A stretch of DNA of 64,000 bases, from NCBI GenBank assembly GCA_024138025.1, contig JAMXBD010000961.1, positions 1 to 64,000 of the forward strand. Direction: 5' to 3'. Each line of letters opens with the position of its first letter. Within the stretch, counting starts at the first letter, position 1. Below the pieces are notes generated by a model. That model was not told the DNA's origin. It searched no databases and saw only the letters and a program-made list of their open reading frames with translations. The translations under genes were made by a program, and so were the position numbers. Below, piece after piece: positions 23,813 to 37,104 of this stretch. Origin of the DNA: Combretum micranthum (taxonomy: Eukaryota; Streptophyta; Magnoliopsida; Myrtales; Combretaceae).

Positions 23813-26800
23813 GTGAGTTTATCTCCTACCTTTACGTACTTATTTTTCCTTGTAGCTAAAGGCACTAGAAGTAAGAAAAGATGAAAATGGATTATGCATG
23901 ATAATATTGGTTGAAAATATACTAAGCATATCAATGCATGAATTGTTGTTAATTAAATTGTGTTTTATTATCTGATGGAGTATCTACAAATTCTATGATC
24001 ACCTTTAAATTACCTTAATCACATTACGAGTTATACAAACTGATTATGCATATCACGTAGTTAGTCTCATTTCATTAGCTAGTATACTTGATGGATAAGA
24101 GTATAGGAGTGGGATTCGCAGGAACATGTAAGTCTACAAGATGGGCGAATAGGAGCTTGAAAGAACTATTTAAGGGTGGAATAGGAGCCCGAAAGAACTA
24201 TTTCAGGATGGCGAGTAGGAGCTCGAAATAAACTACAAAGTTGGATTTGAAATATGGGTTTCAAAGACCCGAAACACCAAACCCGAATAGAGGGTAAATC
24301 CATTCAAACATATGATTTTTGGTAGATCATATATTGCTTGTTCACTTGCTTGATGCATTCATATACTTGTTTAATAACTTGTTTGAATTTATTAAGATGA
24401 GTACGTTAATCCAGGAATATTCTCACTAAACTAGTTGAGCTTACACCCCAATAGACTTTTGTTGACACAGTATCGATATCCCTTTTGCCTGAGGACTTCA
24501 TATACCGAGTGGAATTATGTTTTGGGAAACGTTTGGGGAAAAGCTTTTTGAAGATCTTAGAATAGATTTCCTTTAAAAATCTTTTATTTCTAGTATTGTT
24601 TCTTTTTGTAAGGCTAAAATGATATTATGATCTTTAGAGATTTATCGGGGGAATGGCCCTAAGATAATGTAAAGACCATATTCTTAATGTTGAAGTTAGA
24701 TATTTATCTGGATTCTTGTGTGCTGTATTTACCAGCTCGAACTATGCATCCCATCGGAGTCTCATATTATTGTGATAGATGTATTGTATATGGTGTTTAA
24801 GTTTTCGCATGACTTAGGGAAGTCATTCGTAAGTTTTAATATCGTATGTGGTGGACTACCACGTCTAAGGTAGCTTTTGGGGTGTGATGCTCCCTCCTTA
24901 ATTCTTTGCACATTCATTCATACACATAAAAAAAACTCTTATAAAATTTCTCCACAAATCTTCTCTCCTCTTTATTCCAACTGCGAGCCTCCTCCCTTCC
25001 ATCATCTATTCTCCATCCTCAATCTTCTAAACTTAGGTAAAATACTTAAACCACCTCTTAGTTCATGAAAACATAACATGAAATTATGTATGTTTTGATT
25101 TTAACACATCCCCATGAGCTTATGCTAGGGAATAAATATTGAAAACAACATCATGCTTATGTTCTGTTTTAATCTATGTTAAATTCATGTTATGTTATAT
25201 CCATACTCCTAACATAACTTTCCATATGATGTCATGTATAAGTATGTATATTTATTTTCAGAGTTAAAACTCACTAATCTAACATTTTATTTATGCTCTT
25301 ATTTCATTGTTTATTATTTAATTCATGCAATAAATAAGACTAGTCAATTTCTAGTCTTAGACTTGTACTCCATCAAGTCAAAACAAAGAAACTTGTCCAT
25401 AATCTAAGTCTCGGGAGCCTTGAAAATTAATCTAAAACCCCCATGATTTTCTTATTTATTTGATTTTCTTTATTCATGAGACTGGAGATTTTCAAGTCTC
25501 GGAGCTTGATGAAGCCTAAGACTCCCAAAAATTTATTTTCTTGCTTTACCTATTTTCTTTATGGGACTGTTTATCTCTAAGTCCTAGGAAGCCTTAATAT
25601 GAATCTAAGACTTCATGATTTTCTTTTATTTTGCTTTCCTTATTTTCATGGGGCTTGTCAATTCTAGTCCGAGAAATATCGATAAGAAGCTAAGACTTCC
25701 ATTTTGTTCTTATATTTACATATTTAATCTTCTTTATTTAAATTCTCTATATAATTTATAATTTATCTCATAAGATAACTACTAAGTTCACACTTATGCA
25801 TGGTCATATACATTGTTGTTGTCTTAATAAAATTTTCCAAATGAAAATATGGATTATTTTTTTTATATAAAATGGGGCTAAACTAATAAGAGAAATGATT
25901 TTTAATACTTAGAAAGAATTGTCATTAAGACTTAGGATAATTGTTCAAACTACACTATTTCTAAATACTAAAATAAATTTATCATAAATTTCTAATCCTT
26001 TGTTATGCAAGTTTTTCTTAGAAACTTATTTAAAAGGCATATGCCAATATTTTGATAAATACTTTGAATAAAACAAATTTCTAAGACAAACTTAAAAATC
26101 GACTCACTAGCTAGTGAAAATCCACGTAGAAATAAAATCGGTATACAACTTAAGGAATTAAGTTTTAACAAGTAAATTCATTTTCTTTTTGTGAAGATAA
26201 GGAAACATAAATGATAGTTATAATAATTAAACACACATTTATAACTAACTAAAAATTTTATTTTTCTTCTAACAACCCCCTAAAAATCCGTGTGTTGAAA
26301 AACTATTAATTGAAAAGAGTTATTATGAGAATAAAATGTAGAGCAATCCATTCACTTAATTTTTCTCATATGCTAAAACTTAAAACATTTTTTATATTAT
26401 ACAACTTAGAATGATTTTTCTTTACAATCATATAAAGATTCATGTTTTAGAAAATAATTAGCTAAAAGAAGTTTAATGTGAGAATAAAATATTCATAGAC
26501 TCAAAATAAATATGAAATCATAATTTTCCTTAAATCAAGTTTCACAATTGCACAATCTAAGAACAAAAGTTTTTTAAAGATCAAACTTAGGAAAAATTTC
26601 AAGGGGGAACACATTTTGAGTTTTATGCTACAATTAAGTAAATCCATGTCCTATAAAATAAATTGTCAAGTAAATTTTTGAAAAAATATAACTCCTTTGA
26701 GATTCTAAAATATATGTATGTATATATATATATATATATATTGAACTATGATTTTTGTTGTTAAGTCGCATGTTTACAAAATAGCAAATTCACAAGTTAA

Positions 26801-27257
26801 AGAATGACATTTCACAAAACTCTATCTTTTACAAAGATTGTTTACAAATTTTATTTTTAAGCAACATCACTTGGATCATGCATAGTATGAGTTATTATCA
26901 ATATTAAATGTTTTTCAAAGTGGAAATATTTATAGTTTTGCTATAATATGTCTAAGTGAAGTAAAACTTAGGAAAAATTGCAATTTAAGGGTTGAACTTT
27001 TGCGTCAGATCTTTACCGATCAATTTTGAAACCTAAATGGCTTTAAATGTTAAAAATAACCTTATAAATAGATATATCTTTTTAAGTAGGTAGAAAATAA
27101 CTACTAATATGTAAAATTCATAGTTAAAATGAGCAAGTTATCGCTGTTTTAAATTGAATTTCTTTAATCCGAATTTTGACAAAAACAACATGATAGAATT
27201 AGAAAGTTTAAGTAGAACTTCTATGAAATACTCATTCAGGGTATTTATTTTGCCTAG

Positions 27258-27324
27258 GTGATGAGAAATACGAGACTCCCCTTCCCGAAGATTTTTATGA
27301 CTAAGTAGATTATGATATGGACAA
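27258..27324 (+). other. Candidate LTR microexon in LTR-E
   Basis: 67 nt between TTTTGCCTAG and the consensus donor GTAAGT; ATGGACAA precedes the donor. Confidence 0.5.
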
Positions 27325-28418
27325 GTAAGTTTTCCCTCATGATTTTATTACCTTGCTTTTGCTTGTAGATAGTTGTACTAGATTTATAAGTATAAGATAA
27401 AATGAACATGTATAGGGTTATGGTACTTATGTATGTGGTCTATTAATGTGTGACAACGGATGCTAATCATATCGAAACCAACAATTGTTTTGAGTATATC
27501 GTCAATATTACATGTTGCCTATGTGTGTATGATATTTGTTTGATCACCATTAAGTATACTTTAATTTTATTTGGCTTTAATAAACTAAATGGGCACGCAT
27601 TACATTCGTTGGGTCACATGTCAAAAACTGCTACTTCTACACAAAGAGTCAGAAGGGTTCGAGACCAAGCTTAATCGAAGAGGCCCACGGCTATGCTCAT
27701 TCATAGGGAACTAAGGTGTACCAATGATACATCCCATGGATAAGCCACGCCAATCGATCGCTGAAAGTAGTGTGTGCTCTAGATTAGCAGTAAAGGTCAT
27801 GTAGACCTTCAAATACCATTCCCTAACCCTCGATACGAATGGTGTAAATCCATTTTGTGTATGGATTCAAGATACCCACACATAATTGTTTGTATAATAT
27901 AGTTATTGCACAGCATGCATAGCATATGCGTGAAATTAATAAACTTGTTTGAAATACAATACAATAAATAAAGGGAATAACTCACTAAGTATGTTATAAG
28001 TTTATACCCCCATAGATATTTGTTGAAACAAGTATAGTTATGGCTCTAATCGAAGATTAAGACTTTAAGGAGATTGTTGGTAGATTCTTGAGGTCCAAAG
28101 TATTTATGAGCAAAATATGATATGTTAATATTTTAGAGATTAAAAGGAAATGTATTTATGTAGAATTGAATACATTAGCTGGAGTATGCCCTTAAGAACT
28201 GTAATTAAGCTTATTTATGTTTAATGATAAGTATTTCTCTTGCCTTGTTACTTTAATTGTTATCAATGTAAATTGCACTATTCCGATGCGTTCTCTTGAT
28301 TGTGATATACGCCTTGTGTATAATAGGAAAGCCTTTATGTGACGAAGGCGGTAATTCCTAGGCTTTAATATTGTGTATGGCGAGCTATCATGTTTAGGGT
28401 ATTCCTTGAGACGTGACA

Positions 28419-28467
28419 ATAGTGCCTCAGCTAGTGGCACTTTGAACCACAAGACGCCTAAAGAAAG
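28419..28467 (+). pseudogene. Athila gag, fragment 2
   Basis: A 49-base sliver between LTR-E and the chromovirus. It encodes SASGTLNHKTPKE in one frame, matching the Athila gag stretch that normally reads A(S/G)GTL..KT.EEA before the FEDMA motif. The next part of that motif follows at 41332, directly after the chromovirus ends. The first five bases (ATAGT) are the LTR-E target duplication. This sliver proves that LTR-E and the chromovirus entered the same gag gene about 45 bases apart. Confidence 0.8.
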
Positions 28468-30405
28468 TGTAATGCCCTAACCTGTTGGCATTACAACTCG
28501 TCACGTGTCATCTCTTAATAGGACACGCTAAGGCTTTAATTTCCACAAATAACATGAATAACACCTGTATAACTCACAAGGTATAAAAGAAGACATGTGA
28601 TCTTCATAAATAAATCATCTGATAAGAATATAATCTCCATAATCAGAAAACTAGACATTGTTGACATAACTGCAGGTCAACAAGTCGAACCATACCCTAA
28701 AACTATTACCACATATAAAACTCCAAATACAACTGAAAAATTCAATGAACAAAACATGAATCTAACACTGAATAATAACCAAACATAAAAAGTCTTCTTT
28801 GATCTATCCTATGTCATCTATGACTATACAATTAGTCATCAACAGGATAATCAGGCTCGCTAATGCCATCCCCATCCTCATAGACGAAATCAAAACCCGA
28901 TAGATCATATATCATACTATCATCACCTGTACCTGAAATATAACAGAATGAGCAGCGAAGCCCAATACGATAATATCCAATCCAGTTTAAGCAAGGTTAT
29001 GCACATACCATATGTATAAATATATGCAATTGAACTAAATGCATACAACAGATTATTATCTATTTTAGTCCAGCAAAACAATACGGTTTAGAATCCAATA
29101 TACATGAATTCTGAACTCAGAGTAACTCAAACTCTACTTTAAAATCAATCAACTGATTTTGAAAATAAGTAATCATATACATATATGGATGAGTGGGTAC
29201 TCCCCAAACATCCCAATTCCTCAACACCTAAATTCTACCGGAATCATATCCTAGCATGAGTCCACTCGGGACAACCTCACACTAAGATCATCAGGGTGCC
29301 TCACCAGTATCACTGTCTACCACGTCTGTACTGGTCAAAGCCAACCACAACCAAGCAGACAATTATTAAGCCGAATATTTATTAAGTTCATTATGCAATT
29401 CTGATCCTACATCCATTCACAAAATTCTAATCTACAAGCACATACATCAAACAATGAATTGGTCGTGCATTTTATATTCAGGAGATAACTTGAACTTTTC
29501 AAAAACAACCGTCAACAACTACTAGAAAACCAAACCACAACACAACCAGCCACTACCACCAAACTCTCAAACTCCGAAACCCGATACCAAATAACAACTC
29601 CAATCTCGACCTGTAACATATCAACATATATCAAATCACCAACATTCATAGATAAACCAAACTTAACATAAAACAACCTATCTACACTAACTTGATATAG
29701 AACTTCACAAGCTCGACCTATACTGATCAACAACTCCAAACACCACTAATAACATCAAAGAACAGCAAATTCAAATCCTCAAATCATAAATCTTCACAAA
29801 ACTCTATAAAACACATCATAGATCAATATTGTAACATCAAGGCTGTCCAATTTCATGCAAAAGGATTCAGAGCTTATACTTACTGATATGGAATGTATAA
29901 TACTTGTTTTTTCTCTTTCTATACTGATCAGAACACAAGCTAGGGTTGATTTTCCACAATTTCTTTCAAGAATAGCAAGAATTCATCAAAAATCAAGCAT
30001 AAATTCGTCACTATATGCTTACACATGACAAAGGGAAATCAACTAACCTTAAACAGATCTTTTGCTTCGAACTCAGCCTCTTATATCAAATACCAACACA
30101 AGATTCACGAATGCAACAGCTCTTAACACTCCTTGTTTGTGAATCTAGAACCCCAAGTCAGCCTATGATCACGTTGCACCACCGCAGCGTTTTTGGACAT
30201 CAAACACCATACCAGTACCCCCAAGAATAGCTTTAGCACGTAAATAATAATATAGGATTGAATAAACTCTGAAAAAATCGCTCACGCATCGCTCTTGTAT
30301 ATAGAAAAACAGACTTACGCCGGCGGTAACTGTTTCAAGGCCAGCGACGCTTGGTTTCTAGTTGTCGTGTGTAAATACCAAAAGTTGCTTCTGTTACAGA
30401 GTACG

Positions 30406-33400
30406 TGTAAACCTCGGTATTCTCAGTAGTTAAGAAAACCTCGGGAGTTGAAAAGCGAAACCCTAATCCAGTCAGTTTGAGTCTAGTGAGAGAAGCTTAG
30501 GAATCCTAAATCCAGCATTCCTTTGGTTTCATAATAAAAGAAGTTTTATAAAGTAAATGAATATGAATTATTGTTCTAAAGTATATTTTAGACCTTTGAA
30601 AGTTTTAAATTCGGGAATTTTTCAATTCCGGGCCTTCTCGAGCTCAATTACGGAAAAGTGTGCCTCTGGACCACGAACTCAAAAAAATGTTTCGAAATAT
30701 TCAGTAGAACCATAATTTTATAAGAATTCCAAAAATATCAATTTTATAATTTTCCGGGCTATAAAAATTATAGTTATAGCATTTTCCCGTGTTTTCGTTA
30801 CAACCGATAAAGTAGATATCTTGTCTACTATTCACAAGTACAACCTACACTACACACTACCCATATCCTATTCTTACATCCTTACAACTACTCATTACAA
30901 TTTTCTTTTCTAAGAATTTTTGTTTCCTAATTAATTATTACATTTATTACATTTTAATTACATAAAATACAAAATTTATCAAAATTCAGACTCTCTCTCT
31001 CTCACTCACTCCTCACGGCCGGAGCCACCCCAACCCCACCCCCCCCATTTTCCCTCTCATTTTGTTTTATTTTAATCAATTTTATTCAATTAAACCCTAA
31101 TGCATGTAATATATAAGCTAATGTTTCTCTCTCTCTTCATTTTTCACTCTTCTAAAAATTTACAAAGGTTAAAAACCCTCTCCTCCTCTCCTCTGCTCCT
31201 CCTCTCTCTATGCTTGCCATGACACACACACACACATGCACATTCCACAAGTTTGTTTCATCTTCTTTTCTTCTTTAAATCTCCATTAAAGTTATGATTT
31301 TAAGCTTTGTTCTTCCCAAATCTTGTAATGGCAAAGCTATTCTTGTGTATTTTTCACATTTAATCCCAATGAGCATATGCTAGGGACATGAAAACACTTG
31401 TACAAGAATATCAAGCCATCACAAGAAGTGGATCTAGAGTTTAAAGGAGTTTTTGATGAGATAATGTGATGTTCATGCATGTAAAGTAGGAATCTTGTAG
31501 AGATATTTATGTTCATGCCATGAAACTCATGAATCATGCATGATATTTGGTAGATCTAGTGTTTAGACATTCACATCTTCATCTACATTTATGTCCATAT
31601 GATTATTTTGATTTTCATGCATTGATGATCATAAAAATGTAGCCTTGCTTATGTATAGATATGTTAGGTGGTAGATCTCATGTATAGAAGACAAGAAACT
31701 TAAAAAGAAAATATTTTGTTAGAAATGCTTAGTTGAAAATTCGGATGATTTTAGAACCCTACTTTAAAAACCACCAAAACCACTTTAAAACTCATATTTT
31801 TCATAAAAAATGGAAGGTATATGTAATGGATGCCCTTAAGGAATGATTTTCTTAAGTTTAGATGAGTTTCGGCATGAGAAAAATGTAAAACAAGTAGTGG
31901 AGTTAGAATGAAAAATATTGATATAGTGATTAATAGTCAAATTCGTATTTTTGGATGATGCCTACATAAACACTTGGTATCCAAGCTTAGATGGCATGTT
32001 TTATGAGTCAAATGGAGTCCTTAGACAATAGATATAATGAAGCTTCAATTTTGATGCATTAAACCAGTTTTCTCATAAAGAAAATGCAAGAAAAGGAAAT
32101 TTTCAAAATTCGGATTTTTGTGAAAGGCATGTTCAAAAACATATTTGCCAAATGAAAAATGTGAATTTCTATGCATAAATGAAGGTTATAATTAGTATAG
32201 ACATTGAGAACTCATTTTTATTTAGATAACAAGTAAATTCCAAGAATAAAATCATAAAAACCCTAGGAAATGCAAGGTTTGAAAGAATAGCTTTGTATAA
32301 GTGATCATCATGAAATTCTTAATAATTAGAAGTTCATAAGAGTTCATAATCAAAGATCATCAAAACCATGCATATATTGAGCTCATTACATGATATCCAT
32401 ATTAGGAATTCATTCATATACCATCTATACATGAATCATCAACTAGGAACATTTTTATCAAATGCGAAACAATTTTTCGGAATTGGAAAAGTTACAGAAC
32501 AGATCTGATCCCACTGTTCTGTGACATTAATGTTTTCAAAACTTGAAAATAATACTAGAAATAGATAGATCTTTCAAAGTAGATAGAGATCGATATAAAA
32601 TTTGCGAAATTCCGAGTTAAAATGACCAAGTTATGGCCGTTTTAAGTCGGAGCTTTCGCAAATAGCGAGAATTCCGATTTTGTGTAGTTTAGATGCATAG
32701 CTTGAATTAGTTTAGTGATGAGATTCTTATTAGGTTATTCTTAATTGGTATGTGATCCCGAGCAAGACGATACATTACCACCCAAATACTATTACTAAAA
32801 GACCGGCGAATCATGGCCGAGTGCGTACTACTTTCGCTCTCAATTATTGCTTGTGATTGTATTGATAGTGGCATTAGTTGTTTAGGCAAAGATAAAAGAT
32901 GATTATGCATGATGGGGTATATGGGAATTATATACTTATCTGTTGTTGATATGTGAAGTTGAACTTAAGGAATATCAAAACCGAGTGTTAAGCTGCTGCT
33001 TGTTTAGCTAGAAGTTATATTGATTGTCTGAATAATTGTTAGACACCTAAAAGAATTGGAATAATCCATATTTGACCTCAATTATAATTGGACTCATGCA
33101 TATCACCATGGGATGGAGCATTAGCATTTGTTGGTTTTTCGTGACCCATAAAACGAATATGTTGGTTAATCGTGATCCATAAAACGAAATTGTTGGTTAA
33201 TCGTGATCCATAAAACGAATTATTATTTAGTTGACCATGAGCTTAAACGACGTCGTACCGCAGGATTCGTTAATCTGCGAACCCGGGATGGAGGGCGTAA
33301 GTCCATCCACATATGATTTCCGGCTGGTCATATGTTTGTTGAACTCATTTGTTTGATGCATACCATTTGCTTGAATAATCACTTGTTTGAATGATTTGTC

Positions 33401-33851
33401 TTAATTGTGATATGGAAGTTTATACTCACTAAGCTAGTTAGCTTACGCCCCCATAGTTTTTACTTGTTGCAGCACGAGTTCATTTGGCTTAGGCTGAGGT
33501 AAGCCACAGCTCAGGTACCGAAGATAGGAGTTTCCCTTAGAAGCTTACTTCGATTTTGTTTAGACTTCCGATGGAAACTAAAGGACTCTGGATGACTGTA
33601 ATTGGACTTGATATTATTTTGCGGGGGAATGCCCCTTAGACTTTTGTAATGTATATATATGCGTTTTGGTTATTATCTATGGCTAGTGAATGCCGCATTA
33701 AACTTCTTAACTCCATTGATTGAGTATTCTATTATCGTAAAGGGACGCTTTACATCTATACAAGACTCCTGAAAGGCTTGGATAGGGATTTCGTGAGTCT
33801 TATATAGTATGTGGCGGGTTGTTACGTTTAGGATACCCTATGAGGCGTGAT
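30406..33851 (+). repeat. LTR-G, solo LTR, type 3, nested in chromovirus 3' LTR
   Basis: Starts TGTAAACCTCGGTATTCTC, ends GAGGCGTGATA, 3446 bp, with perfect duplications GTACG at 30401-30405 and 33852-33856; the intact 5' LTR shows the empty site around 40927. It is a close relative of LTR-D. Several splice-like sites are altered here: the first donor region reads AAAGTTATG, the acceptor before the microexon reads GGTATG near 32750, and the second donor is GTGCGT near 32822. The last acceptor GTTGCAG near 33470 is kept. Confidence 0.93.
33130..33222 (+). repeat. 31-bp tandem array, three units
   Basis: Same 31-bp unit as in LTR-D (18154-18339), three units instead of six, with identical first and last variants. 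Confidence 0.9.
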
Positions 33852-34258
33852 AGTACGCCTACAAATTTAAAAACTAGGCCGGCGGCGCTCGGGTTCCAGT
33901 TGTCGGTGTAAATATCAGGAGTCGCGTCTGTTACATTGTATGCTGGCAAATTTAAAAACTAGGCCAGCGGCCTTGCTGTCCGACCTTGCCCAACACATCA
34001 TCCAACATCGGCATAAACATAAACAAACACTGGCGGCCATGACAATGTAATGCCAACGCTGCCTGCTCTACGCCGATGGAGTACTTCATTAGAAATGCCA
34101 GCCTTCATTGCAGAAAATACAAAACTTGATCCAATTGATGCCAATCTGTTCCAACTCGGAATTGATTAACCTTAAATTATTTTAACATCAACATAAAGGC
34201 CTCTTAACATTTGGTAGCTTGTGAACACTTATCACTTATAATTATTTTGTATATTACA

Positions 34259-34271
34259 TTTATCTCCTCCT
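34259..34271 (-). other. Polypurine tract of the chromovirus
   Basis: Minus strand AGGAGGAGATAAA directly before the 3' LTR start TGTAATATAC; this primes plus-strand DNA synthesis. Confidence 0.8.
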
Positions 34272-34305
34272 AAAAGAATTTTCGTCCTCAAAAATTTTAC
34301 TTGCA

Positions 34306-35738
34306 TCATTGAAATATCTCGGGATATCTGGATCTCATGTCCTGCTCAAGCTCCCAAGTAGCTTCACGTTTTTTTATTCGTCCACTGTACCAGAACATAT
34401 CTGATAACTTTGTTCCTCAAAAGTTTCTCTTTAGAATCAACAACTTTTATCGGCTTTTCCACTGTAGTAAGATTTGGTTGAACATCTAAAGTTCAAGAGC
34501 AATGACTTCATTCGGATCCCGACATACTTTCTAAGCATTGACACATGGAACACATTGTGTACCCCTTCTAGGTCAGGGTAAGGCCAATCTAAGCCATGTC
34601 GCCTATCCTTTCTAATATCTCGTACGGTCCCACGTATCGAGGGTTTAACTTTCCTCGTAGTCCAAATCTGACAACCCCTTTTGTTGGTGATATCTTGAGC
34701 AATACATGCTCACCCACTTCAAATTCCAAGGGTCTTCTTCTTTTGTCGCATAGCTCTTTTGTCGACTCTGAGCAGCTTGTAACCTCTGTCTGATCAAACT
34801 GACTTTATCGACTGCATCCTGAACCAACTCGGGTCCCAACATTTGTCTTTCACCTACTTCATCCCAGTGAATAGGTGATCTGCACTTCCTACCATACAGC
34901 GCTTCAAATGGAGGCATACCAATCGAAGCTTGATAGCTATTATTATACGAAACTCTACTAAAGGCATATTACCAAGATCCTTTAAAGTCCAACACGCGCC
35001 CTCAACATGTCTTCTAAGGTCTGAATAGTCCTTTCCGACTGACCATCTATCTGTGGGTGATAAGCTGTACATACCACTTTCGTTCCCAACGCCTGATGTA
35101 GACTCTTCCAAAACCTTCCCACAAACCTCGTGTCTCGATCTGATATAATGGATACCGGCACTCCATGCAACCTCACAATTTCTTTGATGTACAACTGAGC
35201 TAACCGTTCCAACTTATACCGGTCTTGATAGGTATGAAATGAGCTGCTTTCGTGAGACGATCCACAATAACCCAAATCGAATCAAACTTCTCTTTCGTCT
35301 TGGGTAAAGCGGAAACGAAATCCATCGTGATGTGTTCCCACTTCCACTGTGGTATTGGCAACGGTTTCAACTCTCCTGCCGGTCTCCGGTGTTCGATATT
35401 TATCATCTGACACGTGTGACACTTAGAGACGTATTCTGCAATTTCCTTTTTCATGTTATTCCACCAATACAACTTTTTCAAGTCCTGGTACATCTTGTTC
35501 CCTCCCGGATGTATGGAATAACTAGAATAGTGTGCTTCCTTTAGCAGTTCTTTCTTTAAATCTCCTTGAATCGGCACACATAACCTTCCTTTGTACCGCA
35601 AAATACCTTCATCATCAACATAAAATTCTGGTGCTCGTCCCATTTCCATTCTTCTTTTGATCTCCAATATACTCTGATCATCTGACTGACCGTTTTAATT
35701 CTGTCCACAAGAGTAGGCTGTATTCTCATATTAGCCAA
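34306..35738 (-). pseudogene. Chromovirus integrase with chromodomain-like tail
   Basis: Integrase joins the element DNA to the host genome. Around 35530-35405 an HHCC zinc finger is visible (EAHYSSYSIHPG, then KCHTC). The first catalytic Asp is in ITMDFVSA (about 35320). The second is in [10 protein letters not shown] and the Glu in DGQSERTIQ (35140-35035). Only 34 residues lie between this Asp and Glu, where the family has 35, because one codon is missing before TAYHPQ. Downstream come PPFEALYGRKCRSPIHWDE and, near 34308-34430, a chromodomain-like end with RNKVIRYVLVQW and REATWELEQDMRSRYPEIF. Frameshifts lie near 35220, near 34985, near 34910 and in the seven-A run at about 34375. The stop is TGA at 34306-34308. 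The tail is typical of the Tekay/Del branch of chromoviruses. Confidence 0.88.
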
Positions 35739-35846
35739 ACGTTCCTACTTGTCTTGTGACTATCTCTAATCCGAATTTCCTCATATCATCAATCAGATGC
35801 CGTTCTGTAGTAACCATAGCTGCCAAATTCTCTACCCGCTTCCTGC

Positions 35847-36245
35847 TCAATGCATCTGCCACGACATTTGCTTTCCCGGGTGGTACTGTATGTCGATGTC
35901 GTAGTCCTTAATCAATTCCAGCCACCTATGCTGTCTCATATTCAATTCCCTCTGTGTGAATATATACTTGAGACTCTTGTGATCTGTGTACACTTTGCAT
36001 CTCTCACCATACAGATAATGTCTCCAAAGCTTCAAAGCGTGTACAACTGCCGCTAGTTCCAAGTCATGCGTAGGATAATTCTTCTCATACGGTTTCAACT
36101 GTCTCGAGGCATATGCAATAACCCTGCCCCCTTGCATCAAAACACATCCTAATCCCTGAATCGAGGCATCACTATAGATTGCATATTCCTCACCACTCAC
36201 TGGCAATGCTAACACTGGTGCTTTCACTAATCTGTCTTTCAACAA
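35847..36245 (-). pseudogene. Chromovirus RNase H domain
   Basis: RNase H removes the RNA strand during reverse transcription. The 132-codon open stretch keeps the three acidic catalytic residues: Asp in [11 protein letters not shown] (residue 26), Glu in [12 protein letters not shown] (residue 63) and Asp in [12 protein letters not shown] (residue 88). It ends in IDIQYHPGK before a frame change and stop. The preceding reverse transcriptase frame ends at about 36239 in another frame, so the pol polyprotein is broken here. The domain itself looks the least damaged part of the element. Confidence 0.88.
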
Positions 36246-37104
36246 CTGGAAACTGTTTTCACACTTCTCGCACCATTCGTACTTAATCCTTTCTGTGTCA
36301 ACCTCGTCAAAGGACTGGCAATCTTGGAAAAATCTTCCACAAATCGCCGATAATAACCTGCCATTCCCAGAAAACTTCTGATTTCTGACACAGTTTTAGG
36401 TCTTGGCCATTCAACCACTGCTTTGATTTTCTCGGGGTCTACTGATATTCCACTTCCATTTACTACATGCCCCAAGAATGATACCTGCTCCAACCAAAAC
36501 TCGCATTTTGAAAGCTTGGCATATAACCGCTCCTCTTTCAACCTGTTCAAAACCAATCTCAAATGTTCCTCATGTTCTTCCTTATTCCTCGAGTATACCA
36601 AAACATCATCTATGAACACTACCACGAACATATCAAGGTATTCTCTGAAAACTCGGTTCATTAGATCCATAAACACTGCTGGAGCATTCGTTAATCCAAA
36701 AGGCATGACCACGAATTCATAGTGTCCATACCTCGTCCTGAAAGCAGTTTTCTGAATATCCTCTGCCTTTACCCTCAACTGATGATATCCAGATCTCAAA
36801 TCAATCTTAGAGAAAACTGAAGCTCCTGCTAACTGATCAAACAGTCGTCAATCCTCGGTAACGGATACTTATTCTTTATCGTCACCTGATTTAGCTCCCT
36901 GTAGTCTATACATAACCGCATGCTTCCATCTTTCTTCTTAACGAAAAGTACTGGAGCTCCCCATGGCGATACACTCGGTCGTATGAACTTTTTCTTTAAC
37001 AGATCATCCAACTGTGCCTTAAGCTCTGTCAACTCGGTAGGAGCCATCCTATAGGGTGTTTTTGATATCGGTGTAGTTCCTGACACCAAATCTATTCCAA
37101 ACTC
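36239..37104 (-). pseudogene. Chromovirus reverse transcriptase
   Basis: Reverse transcriptase copies element RNA into DNA. The fingers region ([20 protein letters not shown], then [20 protein letters not shown]) is in one frame down to about 36829. A single-base loss near 36845 shifts the frame, and the palm and thumb continue as [20 protein letters not shown], and the catalytic FIDDVLVYS near 36600, with both aspartates present. Later motifs are [18 protein letters not shown] and [14 protein letters not shown]. The end of this frame runs into unrelated residues near 36260, showing a further slip before RNase H. The catalytic core is intact but the polyprotein cannot be read through. Confidence 0.9.

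Larger units (their letters stand above)
20941..24889 (+). repeat. LTR-F, solo LTR nested in LTR-E
   Basis: Starts TGTAGACCCCTC; the end reads GGGGTGTGATG, so the terminal CA is changed to TG. Flanks CTCCT (20936-20940) and CTCCC (24890-24894) match at four of five bases. LTR-E resumes at once with its C/T-rich leader. About 3.95 kb. TATA 21643-21649, first donor GT 21852, microexon 23742-23812, second acceptor AG 24469-24470. Confidence 0.85.
19696..28418 (+). repeat. LTR-E, solo LTR, type 2, split by LTR-F
   Basis: Starts TGTAAACCCTTGAAAT and ends GAGACGTGACA. Flanks ATAGA (19691-19695) and ATAGT (28419-28423) are a duplication with one change. Without LTR-F and its duplication it is about 4.77 kb, like LTR-H. 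TATA 20925-20931, first donor GT 25037, microexon 27258-27324, second acceptor AG 28031-28032. It splits Athila gag. Confidence 0.88.
28468..34258 (-). repeat. 3' LTR of the chromovirus, split by LTR-G
   Basis: Plus-strand edges TGTAATGCCC and TGTATATTACA. Without LTR-G and one GTACG copy it is about 2.34 kb, matching the 5' LTR (2323 bp). LTR-G landed inside the GC-rich tandem repeat near the U3 end. Confidence 0.92.
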
